From positions 1 to 48,702 of the forward strand of contig NZ_JADNOH010000091.1 in the NCBI RefSeq assembly GCF_015557435.1: 48,702 nucleotides of DNA, written 5' to 3'. Both the position numbers and the translations under genes were made by a program. Numbering within the stretch: the first letter of the stretch is position 1; every line of letters begins with the position of its first letter. Source of the DNA: Collinsella aerofaciens. GTDB taxonomy: Bacteria; Actinomycetota; Coriobacteriia; Coriobacteriales; Coriobacteriaceae. Below are positions 24,558 to 33,530 of the stretch, piece by piece. Under the pieces are notes generated by a model. That model saw only the letters and a program-made list of their open reading frames with translations, did not search any database and was not told where the DNA came from.

Positions 24558-25277
24558 TTACAGTTCCACGCAGGGATTGTCGCGGGTCACAAGCGTCTTA
24601 ACGACAACCGTCGCTCCCAGATAGCGCTCGAGCAACTCGGCGAGACGATCAACGGTAGCCTGGCAATCCCCCATCCGCTCGGGCTCCACGCACTCAATCG
24701 CCAGGAATGCATCGGCCGAATCGTCGGACAGCGCCGTGCGAACGCCATCGCGCCAGTTCCAGCAGCGGCATACGGCGCCCGCATCATCGATGTAGGCGAG
24801 TTCGCCGGGCAGCGTCGGGTCATCCGTTTCCTCGCCAAGTGGCAGGAACGCATCGCCGCCGTCAGTCACCTTCAAGCAAAGATCCCCCTCAATCGCATGC
24901 AGGTCCTCGCCGCCAACGGGCAGCGCGTAGGTCAGCGACACCGTGTTGTAGATGTCCACCGCGGGCGTAATGTGGCCCACCGGTTTGCCCTTGAGCACGC
25001 GCTTGAGCAGGTTCTCAATTGAGCAACGCGCGCCCTTTTTGGTCTTGAACAGCCGATAAGCCTCACGCCATGCCTTAACCGGCGCATTCTCGCTGATGGT
25101 ATCACTCGTCAGGTGACGCTCCGCATCGATATTGGCGCGGTCGAGCAACGCGGCAATCGCATCAACGTCCTCTTGAGGAATCTGAGCCGCGGGCTTCATG
25201 CCCTTTACGACCACAACACCGACAGCCGCCTGCGGAAATAGCTCCCAAAACGAATCCTCGGCAATAAAGCTCTTCAT
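24558..25277 (-). CDS. B3/B4 tRNA-binding domain protein
   Basis: A 239-residue free-standing protein resembling the B3/B4 domain of phenylalanyl-tRNA synthetase beta subunits. Typical segments are PVKAWREAYRLFKTKKGARCSIENLLKRVLKGK and ITPAVDIYNTVSLTYALPVGGEDLHAIEGDLCLKV, then GELAYIDDAGAVCRCWNWRDGVRTAL. In PheRS this domain edits mischarged tRNA. Free-standing versions are widespread and may act on free amino acids or tRNA, with no proven role for most. The start at 25277 has AAGGGAG upstream and is preferred to the ATG at 25292. It is flanked by family 1 repeats on both sides. Confidence 0.8.
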   Translation of the reverse strand: MKSFIAEDSFWELFPQAAVGVVVVKGMKPAAQIPQEDVDAIAALLDRANIDAERHLTSDTISENAPVKAWREAYRLFKTKKGARCSIENLLKRVLKGKPVGHITPAVDIYNTVSLTYALPVGGEDLHAIEGDLCLKVTDGGDAFLPLGEETDDPTLPGELAYIDDAGAVCRCWNWRDGVRTALSDDSADAFLAIECVEPERMGDCQATVDRLAELLERYLGATVVVKTLVTRDNPCVEL

Positions 25278-25448
25278 GCGCTCTCCCTTCATAGCATGCG
25301 CCCGAGCCCGGGTGCCTAAACAAAAAGCACCCTTACGACGGCCACCTTCAAAGTCCTACGGTGCCGCCACAAGAGCGCTTACGCTGCCCCCATCCGGAGA
25401 AGGGAGCGATATGTCAGGCGTATTGTAACCCGAGTCATCCGCGCGAGT

Positions 25449-25485
25449 AAAACCACCACAAAGGTGTCCCCTTTATGGTGGTTTT
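25449..25485. repeat. family 1 hairpin repeat, copy 6 (short, inverted, one mismatch)
   Basis: AAAACCACCACAAAG with CTTTATGGTGGTTTT, one arm base changed, and the loop shortened to GTGTCCC. It lies 15 bases past the pckA stop. It appears to be a decayed copy. Confidence 0.85.
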
Positions 25486-25500
25486 GGGTCTGAAGCAACG

Positions 25501-27171
25501 TTAGTGTCGGAGTCCCAGCAGGCCGCGGCCGCGATGACGGGCGTCGGCGTGCGCCTGAGCGTGCGGACCGGCGGCCTTGACGGACTCGGGCAGGTGCGAG
25601 TACTTCTTCTCGAAGTTCTCCTCGAACATCACCGCCAGATTGTGCGCGGCCTCGTCATAGCGCGCGGTGCTCTGCCAGTACTGGCGCGGCACCAGGATGC
25701 CGTCAGGCACACCGTGGCACGTCGTGGGAATGTCGACGTTAAAGATATCGTCGTGGACGAACTCGCTGTCCTCGATGGTGCCGTCGAGGGCGCGCGCGAC
25801 CAGGGCGCGCGTGTAGGCCAGCTCAATGCGATGGCCAACGCCGTAGCCGCCGCCGATCCAGCCGGTGTTGACAAGGTACACACGCGTGCGGCCGTCGGCG
25901 ATGCGCTCACCGAGCATCTTAGCGTAGACCATGGGGTCGAGCGGCATAAACGGCTCGCCGAACAGCGAAGAGAACGTGGGCGTGGGCTCGGTGACGCCGA
26001 CCTCGGTGCCGGGGATCTTGGCCGTAAAGCCCGTCACAAAGTGATACATGGCAGCGTCGGCCGTCAGGCGCGAGATGGGCGGCAGCACGCCAAAGGCATC
26101 GCAGGTCAGGAAGAGCACGACGCTTGGAGTGGTGCCCATGCCCTTGGTCCACGCGTTGGGAATGTGCTCCACAGGGTATGCCACGCGCGTGTTGTGCGTG
26201 ATCGAGATGTCGTCGTAGTTGGGCTTGCGGTTCTCGTCGAGCACCACGTTTTCGCAGATCGCGCCAAAGCGGACAGCGTTGAAGATCTCGGGCTCGTGGA
26301 ACGCGTCCAGGCCCTCGCATTTGGCGTAGCAGCCACCTTCGATGTTGAAGATGCCCATGTCGGACCAACCGTGCTCGTCGTCGCCGATCAGTAGGCGCGT
26401 GGGGTTGGCCGAAAGCGTGGTCTTGCCCGTGCCCGAAAGGCCAAAGAACACGGCGGTCTCGTGCGTGACGGGATCCATGCTGGCCGAGCAGTGCATGGGT
26501 AGCACGTCGTCCTCGACGGGCAGCAGGTAATTCATGACGCTGAAGATGGACTTTTTGATTTCGCCGGAGTAACCGGTGCCGGCAACCAAAATCACGCGCT
26601 CCTGGAAGTTGATGACCACGGCGGCGCTGGAGTTGAGGCCCTTAATGGCGGGATCGCACTGGTAGCCGGGAGCGGCGAGCACGCAGAAGTCCGGCTCGCC
26701 GGTGCGTGCGATTTCACGGGCAAGCGGGCGGGCGAGCATCTGCTTAATAAAGAGCGCTTGGCTGGCACGCTCGCAGGCGACAAGCAGGCGACGCGTATGG
26801 TTGCGATCGGCACCGGCCATACCGCGAGTGACGAACACATCGCGCTCGTTGAGGTAGTTGACGATACCGGCCTTGATGGCCTCGTAGCTCTCGGCAGAAA
26901 GCGGGCGGTTGACGGCGCCCCAGGCGATCTTGTCGTGCACGTCGGGCGTGTCGACGATAAAGCGGTCGTTGGGCGAACGGCCGGTACGCTCCCCCGTCTC
27001 GATCACCAGCGCGCCGTTGGATGCCATGCGGCCTTCTTCGCGGCGGATAGCGTGCTCGACGAGCTCCGCGGCGGGTAGATCGACCAGCAGACGGGGTTGA
27101 TTCTCGGCGGGATCTTCGACCAGCGCAATACCAAAGTTGGACAGAACTTCTGCAGGGGTAACACCAGGCAT
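25501..27171 (-). CDS. pckA: phosphoenolpyruvate carboxykinase (ATP)
   Basis: A 556-residue enzyme interconverting oxaloacetate plus ATP with phosphoenolpyruvate, CO2 and ADP; in anaerobic gut bacteria it often runs towards oxaloacetate and succinate. The kinase-1a loop is FGLSGTGKTTLSANP. VAGTGYSGEIKKSIFSVMNYLLP is the conserved PEPCK block, and an ETGERTGRSPNDRFIV segment lies near the N-terminus. This is the ATP type, not the GTP type. The start at 27171 follows AAAGGAGG at good spacing. The last 20 or so residues are His/Arg-rich and probably disordered. A family 1 repeat follows the stop. Confidence 0.97.
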   Translation of the reverse strand: MPGVTPAEVLSNFGIALVEDPAENQPRLLVDLPAAELVEHAIRREEGRMASNGALVIETGERTGRSPNDRFIVDTPDVHDKIAWGAVNRPLSAESYEAIKAGIVNYLNERDVFVTRGMAGADRNHTRRLLVACERASQALFIKQMLARPLAREIARTGEPDFCVLAAPGYQCDPAIKGLNSSAAVVINFQERVILVAGTGYSGEIKKSIFSVMNYLLPVEDDVLPMHCSASMDPVTHETAVFFGLSGTGKTTLSANPTRLLIGDDEHGWSDMGIFNIEGGCYAKCEGLDAFHEPEIFNAVRFGAICENVVLDENRKPNYDDISITHNTRVAYPVEHIPNAWTKGMGTTPSVVLFLTCDAFGVLPPISRLTADAAMYHFVTGFTAKIPGTEVGVTEPTPTFSSLFGEPFMPLDPMVYAKMLGERIADGRTRVYLVNTGWIGGGYGVGHRIELAYTRALVARALDGTIEDSEFVHDDIFNVDIPTTCHGVPDGILVPRQYWQSTARYDEAAHNLAVMFEENFEKKYSHLPESVKAAGPHAQAHADARHRGRGLLGLRH

Positions 27172-27523
27172 GGGGCCTCCTTTAAAAGCGCGACACGTGG
27201 ACGCGGCGCGCACTTTACTCACGTAAAGCCCGTTGTACCCGATATGCAAAAACGTTTTTGCGGCAACGGCGAAGCGCCCGCCCAACGGTCAAAAATCGCA
27301 GGCAAGCGGCCTAGTCGTTAGGGACACTCTTGAACAGGCAACAACCAAGGAGCGACCCCGGATGCCGGCACTTAGGGACGTTCCCAAAGTGCCGGCACAT
27401 AAGGAACGTCCCCAAATGCCGTCTACTGAATGGCGCCGCCGAAATTATCGAACAACCTGTTCAAAAACACGAACGAACACCGTCGCGTCTATACTAGAGC
27501 GTAGCAATAGAAAGGACTCCGCT
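27172..27523. other. divergent promoter region of pckA and the flippase
   Basis: No supported gene is seen. It holds family 2 repeats at 27361-27421 and, upstream of the flippase start, TATACT at 27498-27503, a good -10 box without a clear -35. The pckA promoter must lie here too but is not obvious. Confidence 0.4.
27361..27421. repeat. family 2 repeat, tandem double copy b
   Basis: Two tandem units of the same sequence as at 14192-14238, each with TGCCGGCAC, a GGGACGTTCCC or GGAACGTCCCC core, and an AAGTGCCG or AATGCCG end. The two units can pair with each other through their GTGCCGGCAC palindromes. Confidence 0.75.
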
Positions 27524-29098
27524 TTGAGCATCACGCCCATCGATAGCATTCGCCGCGCCATCGCCCGCCGCAATGGCGTCGCCGACCCCACCGTATCGGA
27601 CGGGGCGCACGGGCAGGGCGGACGCATCGAGAACGGCCTGTTCCCCGCATCGCACACCGCCGAGGAGCTCGCACGAATCCAAGAGCTAAGCCAGCGTAAC
27701 GCCGGCGGTCCCGACAGCAGCCAGGCCACACGCCGTCGCCGCGAGCGCGATCGCCAGCCCGGCCCCATCCACCGCATGGTCAATGCCTGGTGGAACCGCC
27801 TGCTCGGAGCCGTCTACGGCGGCGGCTTCTCCACGCAAGAAGCCGAGTACGAAGATCACGCCACCCGTCGCGACTACCTTTGGAATACCCTGGGCACCGC
27901 CGTGTGGGGCATGGTGTTTCCGTTGCTCACCATCGTGTCCACACAGCTCGTGGGCGCCGAGGAGGCTGGCAAATTCTCCATCGCCTTTGTCACCGGCACG
28001 CTCATCATGATCGCGTGCAACTACGGCGTGCGCAATTTCCAGGTCTCGGACATCGACGAAAAGACGTCCTTTGCCTCTTACCAGCTCAACCGCTGGATCT
28101 GCGGAGCGCTCGCGCTGGCATGCGGCCTGGTATACAGCAGCGCCCGCGGCTACGATGCGCAGATGGCCACAATCGGCCTGGGCGTCTACCTGTATAAGGT
28201 GATCGACGGCATTGCCGACGTGTACGAGGGCCGCCTGCAGCAGGCCGACAAACTCTACCTGGCCGGCATGAGCCAAACGCTACGATCCGTCGGCGTCATC
28301 GCGGTCTTTAGCGTGGCACTGTTCCTCACGCGCAGCATGCCCATCGCCGCCATGGCCATGGGCATCGCCGCGATTGCCTCGCTCGTGCTGGTCACCGCCC
28401 CGCTCGCCCTGCTCGAAACCGAAAAATCACGCCGTATGAGTCTGCGCGAGGCTGGTCACCTGTTTATCCAGTGCGCCCCGCTCTTTGGTGCGCTGTTCCT
28501 GTTCAACCTCATCGAGAGCATGCCCAAGTTCGTGATGGAAGGCACACTGGCCTACAAATACCAGCTGTACTTTAATGCACTGTTCTTTCCAGCGCAGGCT
28601 ATTTTGTTGAGCATTGGATTTATCTATAAACCGCAGCTCCTACGTCTGTCGAGCATTTGGGCGAATCCGCGCAAGCGTCGCCGCTTTGACTTGATTATTG
28701 TTGCCGTTATGGCACTGATCGTGGTCATTACCGGAGCGTGCGCCGCATTTATGGCAGGCCCCGGCATCCCCATCATGAGCTTTATGTACGGCCTCAACTT
28801 TGAGCGCTACCGCACGCTGGCACTGCTAATGGTTGTCGCCGGCGGCGTCACCGCGGCAATCGACTTTATCTACGCCATCATCACGGTGTTGCGCCACGCC
28901 GGCGATGTCACCAAGATCTACCTGATCTGCTTCGCCGTAAGCGTGGTGCTGCCGGTGATCCTGATTAAGCTGCTGGGTCTGATGGGCGCCGTGGTGAGCT
29001 ACCTAGCCATCATGGCCCTACTCCTGGTGCTGCTGATAATCGAGTACGCCCACATCCGCCAGCGCATCGAGCGCGACCGCAACCCCTACGGCGCCTAA
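27524..29098 (+). CDS. polysaccharide flippase-type membrane protein (MOP superfamily), TTG start
   Basis: A 524-residue membrane protein with about twelve hydrophobic segments beginning at DYLWNTLGTAVWGMVFPLLTIVSTQ, in the pattern of the oligosaccharide flippases of the MOP superfamily that move lipid-linked glycans outward. An unusual hydrophilic N-terminus of about 120 residues, Arg- and Gln-rich, precedes the first helix. The start is placed at the TTG at 27524 because GAAAGGA lies a few bases before it and the frame upstream contains non-coding repeats. It may serve the same surface glycan as the WecA-type enzyme 8 kb away; this is inference. No glycosyltransferase cluster adjoins it. 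Confidence 0.8.
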   Translation: MSITPIDSIRRAIARRNGVADPTVSDGAHGQGGRIENGLFPASHTAEELARIQELSQRNAGGPDSSQATRRRRERDRQPGPIHRMVNAWWNRLLGAVYGGGFSTQEAEYEDHATRRDYLWNTLGTAVWGMVFPLLTIVSTQLVGAEEAGKFSIAFVTGTLIMIACNYGVRNFQVSDIDEKTSFASYQLNRWICGALALACGLVYSSARGYDAQMATIGLGVYLYKVIDGIADVYEGRLQQADKLYLAGMSQTLRSVGVIAVFSVALFLTRSMPIAAMAMGIAAIASLVLVTAPLALLETEKSRRMSLREAGHLFIQCAPLFGALFLFNLIESMPKFVMEGTLAYKYQLYFNALFFPAQAILLSIGFIYKPQLLRLSSIWANPRKRRRFDLIIVAVMALIVVITGACAAFMAGPGIPIMSFMYGLNFERYRTLALLMVVAGGVTAAIDFIYAIITVLRHAGDVTKIYLICFAVSVVLPVILIKLLGLMGAVVSYLAIMALLLVLLIIEYAHIRQRIERDRNPYGA

Positions 29099-29178
29099 TT
29101 AGCTGCCCCGGTCACCGGAATTTGCGATGGAATCGCCCCGGCTGGGGTCTCGTTGAAGACAATATGCATCACGTAAAA

Positions 29179-29301
29179 CTAAGTGAGTAGATTTTTACCG
29201 AATCCCTGACCACACCGACAGAGCACAAGTCTGTGACCTGCGGTTTTATTGAGGCAAATATGTTGGGTGCTCGGCATTTCCAAAAAAGTCTACTCACTTA
29301 G
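29179..29301. repeat. 123-bp non-coding element with terminal inverted repeats
   Basis: The ends are CTAAGTGAGTAGATTTTT at 29179-29196 and its near-exact reverse complement at 29282-29301, with 13 bases identical from each tip. The interior of about 85 bases has no coding frame. No clear target-site duplication is visible. It fits a miniature inverted-repeat element or a structured RNA. Confidence 0.7.
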
Positions 29302-29317
29302 CCAGCGGGCAGCCAAA

Positions 29318-29348
29318 TGATTATTTAATCCCCATCCCAGAGAAATCA
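29318..29348. repeat. family 3 repeat, copy b (diverged arms)
   Basis: It shares the TTTAATCCCC[A/G]TCCCAGA core and the outer TGATT/AAATCA ends with 17766-17802 but has mismatches in the stem. AGCGGGCAG is directly repeated on both sides (29304-29312 and 29351-29359). Confidence 0.65.
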
Positions 29349-29415
29349 ATTAGCGGGCAGAAGGGCAAGAGTAGTCAAAAAAGCCCCGTCCCAAATTAGC
29401 TACCACTTGCACCGA

Positions 29416-30255
29416 TTATTCGCCCGGGTTGATGTTCGCGTAGAACTCCGCCCCATCATCGAGCCGCAGGATGCCCACGCGACCGAACTCGGAGCCGGTG
29501 GCGGCGGCGCAGTCGATGTCGATGCGATCGGGCACGCCGGCGGTATCCTCGCCACCCAGGCGCACAATCTGCCCGCGGCCCGACTCCTCATCGAGCCCCG
29601 CCAGGCCGCCAACCTCGCAATAGCGCCCAAGCGACACCGTGGGCGTGTGGCCGCTCACCACGACCGGGCCCTCGCCCTCGGCAGAAAGCAGTCCCGTCGG
29701 CGCATCCCAATAGCCGTGACGAATCCACAGCAGGTCATCGGACGACTGCACGGCGAGCATTTGCCGCAGCAGCTCGCTATCGGCATCGACCGCTCCCCTG
29801 CCGTCACCGCAATCGACACCATGCTCAAGCAAAAACGCGCGCGCCGCCTCGGTCTGGATGCCGGCATGCACCAGCAGGTACGGGCGCTCCTCGGTCTCGG
29901 CCACCGCGTAGAGCGGCAGCGCAGCCATCCATCGCACGAGCTCCTCGTATGCCTCAAATTCCATGTCGTTGAGCTGCTCGCGCGTCGTCCAGCCACCGTT
30001 GATATCCCAGGTCTCGGCATCGAGCGGATCCTGGCCAATGATGGCATCGAGCATGATCTGCTCGTGATTGCCCTTGAGCACGCGGGCGTTGGGCAGCGAG
30101 CGCACGAGCTTAATAACGCCGACCGGATCGGGCCCGCGATCGATCATGTCGCCCAGCACGTACAGCGTGTCGTCGGACGCCAGCGAAATCTTAGACAGGG
30201 CCTCGTCAAGCGCACGCACGTGCCCGTGAGCATCAGATGTCACATAGATCGCCAT
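29416..30255 (-). CDS. PPP-family metallophosphatase
   Basis: A 279-residue calcineurin-like phosphatase of the PPP type. The metal-ligand motifs are complete: SDAHGH at the N-terminus (the usual GDIHG form altered), VLGDMIDRGPDP, LKGNHEQ, LLVHAG and VVSGHTP. These enzymes act on phosphoproteins or on dinucleotides such as Ap4A (ApaH, PrpE) and the sequence cannot decide between them. The ATG at 30255 is the natural first codon, right before IYVTSDAHGH. It is divergent from the antiporter gene. Confidence 0.88.
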   Translation of the reverse strand: MAIYVTSDAHGHVRALDEALSKISLASDDTLYVLGDMIDRGPDPVGVIKLVRSLPNARVLKGNHEQIMLDAIIGQDPLDAETWDINGGWTTREQLNDMEFEAYEELVRWMAALPLYAVAETEERPYLLVHAGIQTEAARAFLLEHGVDCGDGRGAVDADSELLRQMLAVQSSDDLLWIRHGYWDAPTGLLSAEGEGPVVVSGHTPTVSLGRYCEVGGLAGLDEESGRGQIVRLGGEDTAGVPDRIDIDCAAATGSEFGRVGILRLDDGAEFYANINPGE

Positions 30256-30508
30256 GGTACGCCTCTCTTTGCATTGCAGCGGAAGCCCAGCGCCGCAACT
30301 AAAACTTCAAGTTGAACTTAAACGTTACCCATTGTACTCCGTTGCAATAAAGCTGGAAAGGGTTTCCGAGCAGAGGCAAAGACGGCAGCCGTCTATGACG
30401 ATATCGCGCACGCCCGCAATCCAACCCCATAAACCCACCATCTTTGGGTACAAATAACCGCAGACAACTGACCGTGCCACGCCAGCCACCCAGGAGCGGA
30501 CACCATCC

Positions 30509-32110
30509 ATGAACCAGATCCTTCTCTTTATCGGCCTCGTTATTATTCTGTGCCTGACCATCAAGCCCGTCGGCAAAAAACTCCCCTTCCCCACCCTGCT
30601 CATCTTTATCGCGCTCGGCATGCTGTTGGGCGTCAACGGGCCGGCGCACATCGATTTTAGCGACTACGCGCTCACCGAAACCGTCTGCAGCACGGCGCTG
30701 CTGTTCATCATGTTCTACGGCGGCTTTAACACCAATATCGACCGTGCCAAACCCGTTACCGTGCCCGCGGTACTGCTGAGCACGCTCGGCGTCGTCATCA
30801 CTGCCGGCATTACGGGTGCGTTTGCGCACTTCGTGCTGGGTTTTGACTGGATTGGTGGCCTGCTGCTGGGATCGGTCGTGGCATCCACCGACGCGGCCAG
30901 TGTCTTTAGCGTGCTGCGCGAGCACAACCTGTCGCTGAGAGGCGGCACCGACTCGCTGCTCGAGGTCGAATCGGGCTCCAACGACCCCGTCGCCTACATG
31001 CTCACCGCCGTGCTCGCCACACTCGCGGCCGGCGGCGACATTAACATCCCCGTGCTGCTGGCCAAGCAGATCATCCTAGGCGTGGGGCTGGGCCTTGCCA
31101 TCGGCTGGACATCCAGCCGTCTGATTGAGCGCGCACACGCAACGGCCGAAGGCGCGCAGACCATCTTCTTGTTCGCCGTGGCCATCGTCGCCTACGCGCT
31201 GCCGAGCTACCTGGGCGGCAATGGCTTTTTGGCCGTATACCTGGCCGGCATTGTGCTGGGCGCAAGCGACATCACCGGTAAGGTCGAGATGGCGCACTTT
31301 TTTGACACCCTCACCGAGATGGCCGAGATGACCATCTTCTTTTTGCTGGGCCTGCTCGTCACGCCCGCGCGCCTGCCGCAGATGCTGCTGCCGGGCCTGG
31401 CGCTCATGGCGTTTATGCTCTTTGCGAGCCGCCCCATCGCCGTCGGTCTGCTGCTGGTGCCCTTTAAGACGAACCCTCGCCAGGTTGCACTCGTAAGCTG
31501 GGCGGGCTTGCGCGGCGCGGCTTCGGTCGTCTTTAGCCTCTTTGCCGTGGTAGCCGGCGTTCCCGGCGGTCACGACCTGTTTGACCTGGTGTTTGTGATT
31601 GCCGTATCGAGCATTGTGGTGCAGGGTTCGCTACTGCCGGCGGTGGCGAAGAAACTCGATATGATCGATGCGGCCGGCGACGTACGCCGCACCTTTAACG
31701 ACTACCGCGACGAGGACGGCATGTCGTTTGTAAAGCTCAAGGTGGGCGCTGGACATCCGTTTGCCGGACGCTCGCTCGCCGATATTGGCAGCGCGACGGA
31801 CATGCTCGTGGTCTTGGTGCTGCGCGACGGGGCGCACCCGGTACTGCCCAACGGCGATACCGTCATCGAGGAAGGCGACCTTCTGGTGATGGCAGCCCCA
31901 ACGTTCGAAGAGCGTGCCGAGGTTACGCTGCGCGAGGTCACCGTGACGCCCCACGGTCGCCTGGCCGGTCAGCGCCTGCGCGATGTGCCGCAAGGCAAGC
32001 ATCCGTTTATTGTAGTGATGCTCAAGCGCGACGGCCAAACGATCATTCCCGATGGCAACACCCTCATATACGCCGGCGACGAAGCCGTCATCGCCACGCT
32101 GGCGTCGTAG
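30509..32110 (+). CDS. potassium/proton antiporter with two TrkA-C domains (CPA1, CvrA/NhaP2 type)
   Basis: A 533-residue protein. Residues 1-385 or so form about twelve membrane helices of the sodium/hydrogen exchanger family, with GSVVASTDAASVFSVL and ESGSNDPVAY as the ion-binding core. The cytoplasmic part carries two TrkA-C (RCK-C) domains in tandem, around VKLKVGAGHPFAGRSLADIG and VTPHGRLAGQRLRDV. RCK-C domains bind ligands, in several Gram-positive transporters cyclic di-AMP. AGGAG lies rather far (about 12 bases) before the ATG. No riboswitch is recognisable in the 250-base region shared with the phosphatase. Confidence 0.88.
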   Translation: MNQILLFIGLVIILCLTIKPVGKKLPFPTLLIFIALGMLLGVNGPAHIDFSDYALTETVCSTALLFIMFYGGFNTNIDRAKPVTVPAVLLSTLGVVITAGITGAFAHFVLGFDWIGGLLLGSVVASTDAASVFSVLREHNLSLRGGTDSLLEVESGSNDPVAYMLTAVLATLAAGGDINIPVLLAKQIILGVGLGLAIGWTSSRLIERAHATAEGAQTIFLFAVAIVAYALPSYLGGNGFLAVYLAGIVLGASDITGKVEMAHFFDTLTEMAEMTIFFLLGLLVTPARLPQMLLPGLALMAFMLFASRPIAVGLLLVPFKTNPRQVALVSWAGLRGAASVVFSLFAVVAGVPGGHDLFDLVFVIAVSSIVVQGSLLPAVAKKLDMIDAAGDVRRTFNDYRDEDGMSFVKLKVGAGHPFAGRSLADIGSATDMLVVLVLRDGAHPVLPNGDTVIEEGDLLVMAAPTFEERAEVTLREVTVTPHGRLAGQRLRDVPQGKHPFIVVMLKRDGQTIIPDGNTLIYAGDEAVIATLAS

Positions 32111-32336
32111 TGACCAGGGGTTAGCTAATTTGCGACGAAGAAATCAAGCGCCTAGAGAACTTCATGCCTTCGCTCGCAGATTTGGATTTGCCCGAGGAGT
32201 AAAGCACCCCTCCCCCATGTAACCATCCTGTAAATCATAGCGGCGCACTCGGGTTTTGCTGTGATTCGGTCGCGCCTGACGCTCCACTGTGCTAAAGTAT
32301 CCCGAACGTTCAAACGACTACGAGGGGAACTAGAAG

Positions 32337-33461
32337 ATGGCACGTGTGCACAACTTCTCAGCAGGCCCGGCCGCACTGCCCACCAGCGTGCTCGCCGAGA
32401 TCGCCGACGAGATGATGGACTACCGCGGTTGCGGCATGTCCGTGCTCGAGATGAGCCATCGATCTAGCATGTACCAGCAGATCATCGACGACGCCGAGGC
32501 AACCCTACGCCGCCTGCTGAGCATCCCCGACAATTACCGTGTCCTGTTTTTGCAGGGCGGCGCCACGCTGCAGTTTGCGGGCATCCCCATGAACCTCATG
32601 CGCCGCGGGCGCGCCGGCTACATCGTGACCGGCAACTTTGCCAACAAGGCGTACAAGGAGGCCGCCAAGTACGGCGAGGCCGTGCTGCTCGCGAGCTCCG
32701 AAGACACCAACTTCGACCGCATCCCCGACATGGCCGACATCAACGCGCGTATTGCCGCCGAGGCTGCGGGCGACGGGCTCGACTACGTCTACATCTGCCA
32801 GAACAACACCATCTTTGGCACCATGTACCGCGAGCTGCCTAACTGCGGCGATGTGCCGCTGGTCGCCGATGTTTCGAGCTGCTTTTTGTCGCAGCCACTC
32901 GACGTCGAGCGCTACGGACTCATCTACGCCGGCGCTCAGAAAAACGCCGGCGCCGCTGGCGTGACCGTGGTCATCGTGCGCGACGACCTGATCGCCGACG
33001 GCCCGGCCTTTGCGCAGACGCCGCAGTACATGAACCTTAAGACCCAGGCCGCCAAGGGCTCCATGCTCAACACGCCCAACACCTTTGGCATCTACGTGTG
33101 CGGCAAGGTGTTCCGTTGGGTTGAGCAGACCGGCGGACTTGCCGCCATGGCCGAGCGCAACTGGGCCAAGGCCAACCTGCTCTACGACCTGCTCGAGCAC
33201 AGCGAGCTGTTCCATGGCACCGCGCAGGCCAACAGCCGCTCCATCGCCAACGTCACGTTCCGTACCGGCGACGCCGAACTCGACGCGGCCTTTGTTGCGG
33301 GCGCGGCAGAGCACCAGATCCAAAACGTCAAGGGCCATCGCCTCGTCGGCGGAATGCGCGCCAGCGTGTACAACGCCGTCACCATGGAGGACGTGCAGGC
33401 GCTGGCCACGTACGTGAAGGACTTCGAAGCGCAGCATAGTTTGAGCCCGCGATCTAACTAG
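32337..33461 (+). CDS. serC: phosphoserine aminotransferase
   Basis: A 374-residue PLP enzyme that converts 3-phosphohydroxypyruvate and glutamate to phosphoserine. The N-terminus VHNFSAGPAALP is the class V signature of SerC, MSHRSS follows, and the PLP lysine is K202 in YAGAQKNAGAAG. A GGGGAAC sits before the ATG. It is the first gene of a two-gene operon with serA (gap 69 bases). Members of this family also act in vitamin B6 synthesis (PdxC activity), but the pairing with serA argues for serine. Confidence 0.95.
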   Translation: MARVHNFSAGPAALPTSVLAEIADEMMDYRGCGMSVLEMSHRSSMYQQIIDDAEATLRRLLSIPDNYRVLFLQGGATLQFAGIPMNLMRRGRAGYIVTGNFANKAYKEAAKYGEAVLLASSEDTNFDRIPDMADINARIAAEAAGDGLDYVYICQNNTIFGTMYRELPNCGDVPLVADVSSCFLSQPLDVERYGLIYAGAQKNAGAAGVTVVIVRDDLIADGPAFAQTPQYMNLKTQAAKGSMLNTPNTFGIYVCGKVFRWVEQTGGLAAMAERNWAKANLLYDLLEHSELFHGTAQANSRSIANVTFRTGDAELDAAFVAGAAEHQIQNVKGHRLVGGMRASVYNAVTMEDVQALATYVKDFEAQHSLSPRSN

Positions 33462-33530
33462 CCCGCAACACGCGGGCCGACCAGCCACTTCAAACCACTT
33501 GTTATAAACAAATCCGCTAAGGAGTTTTTC

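Larger units (their letters stand above)
29099..29415. other. repeat-rich gene-free stretch
   Basis: No gene is seen. It contains the inverted-repeat element at 29179-29301, a family 3 core at 29318-29348, and, next to the phosphatase stop, a GGGACGGGGCTTTTTT on the minus strand (about 29375-29390) that may help end the phosphatase transcript. Confidence 0.5.

Noticed and set aside
30256-30508. Possible riboswitch (cyclic di-AMP type) before the K+/H+ antiporter
   Set aside because: I looked for the conserved core elements and did not find them; only a small GACGGC/GCCGTC hairpin is visible.
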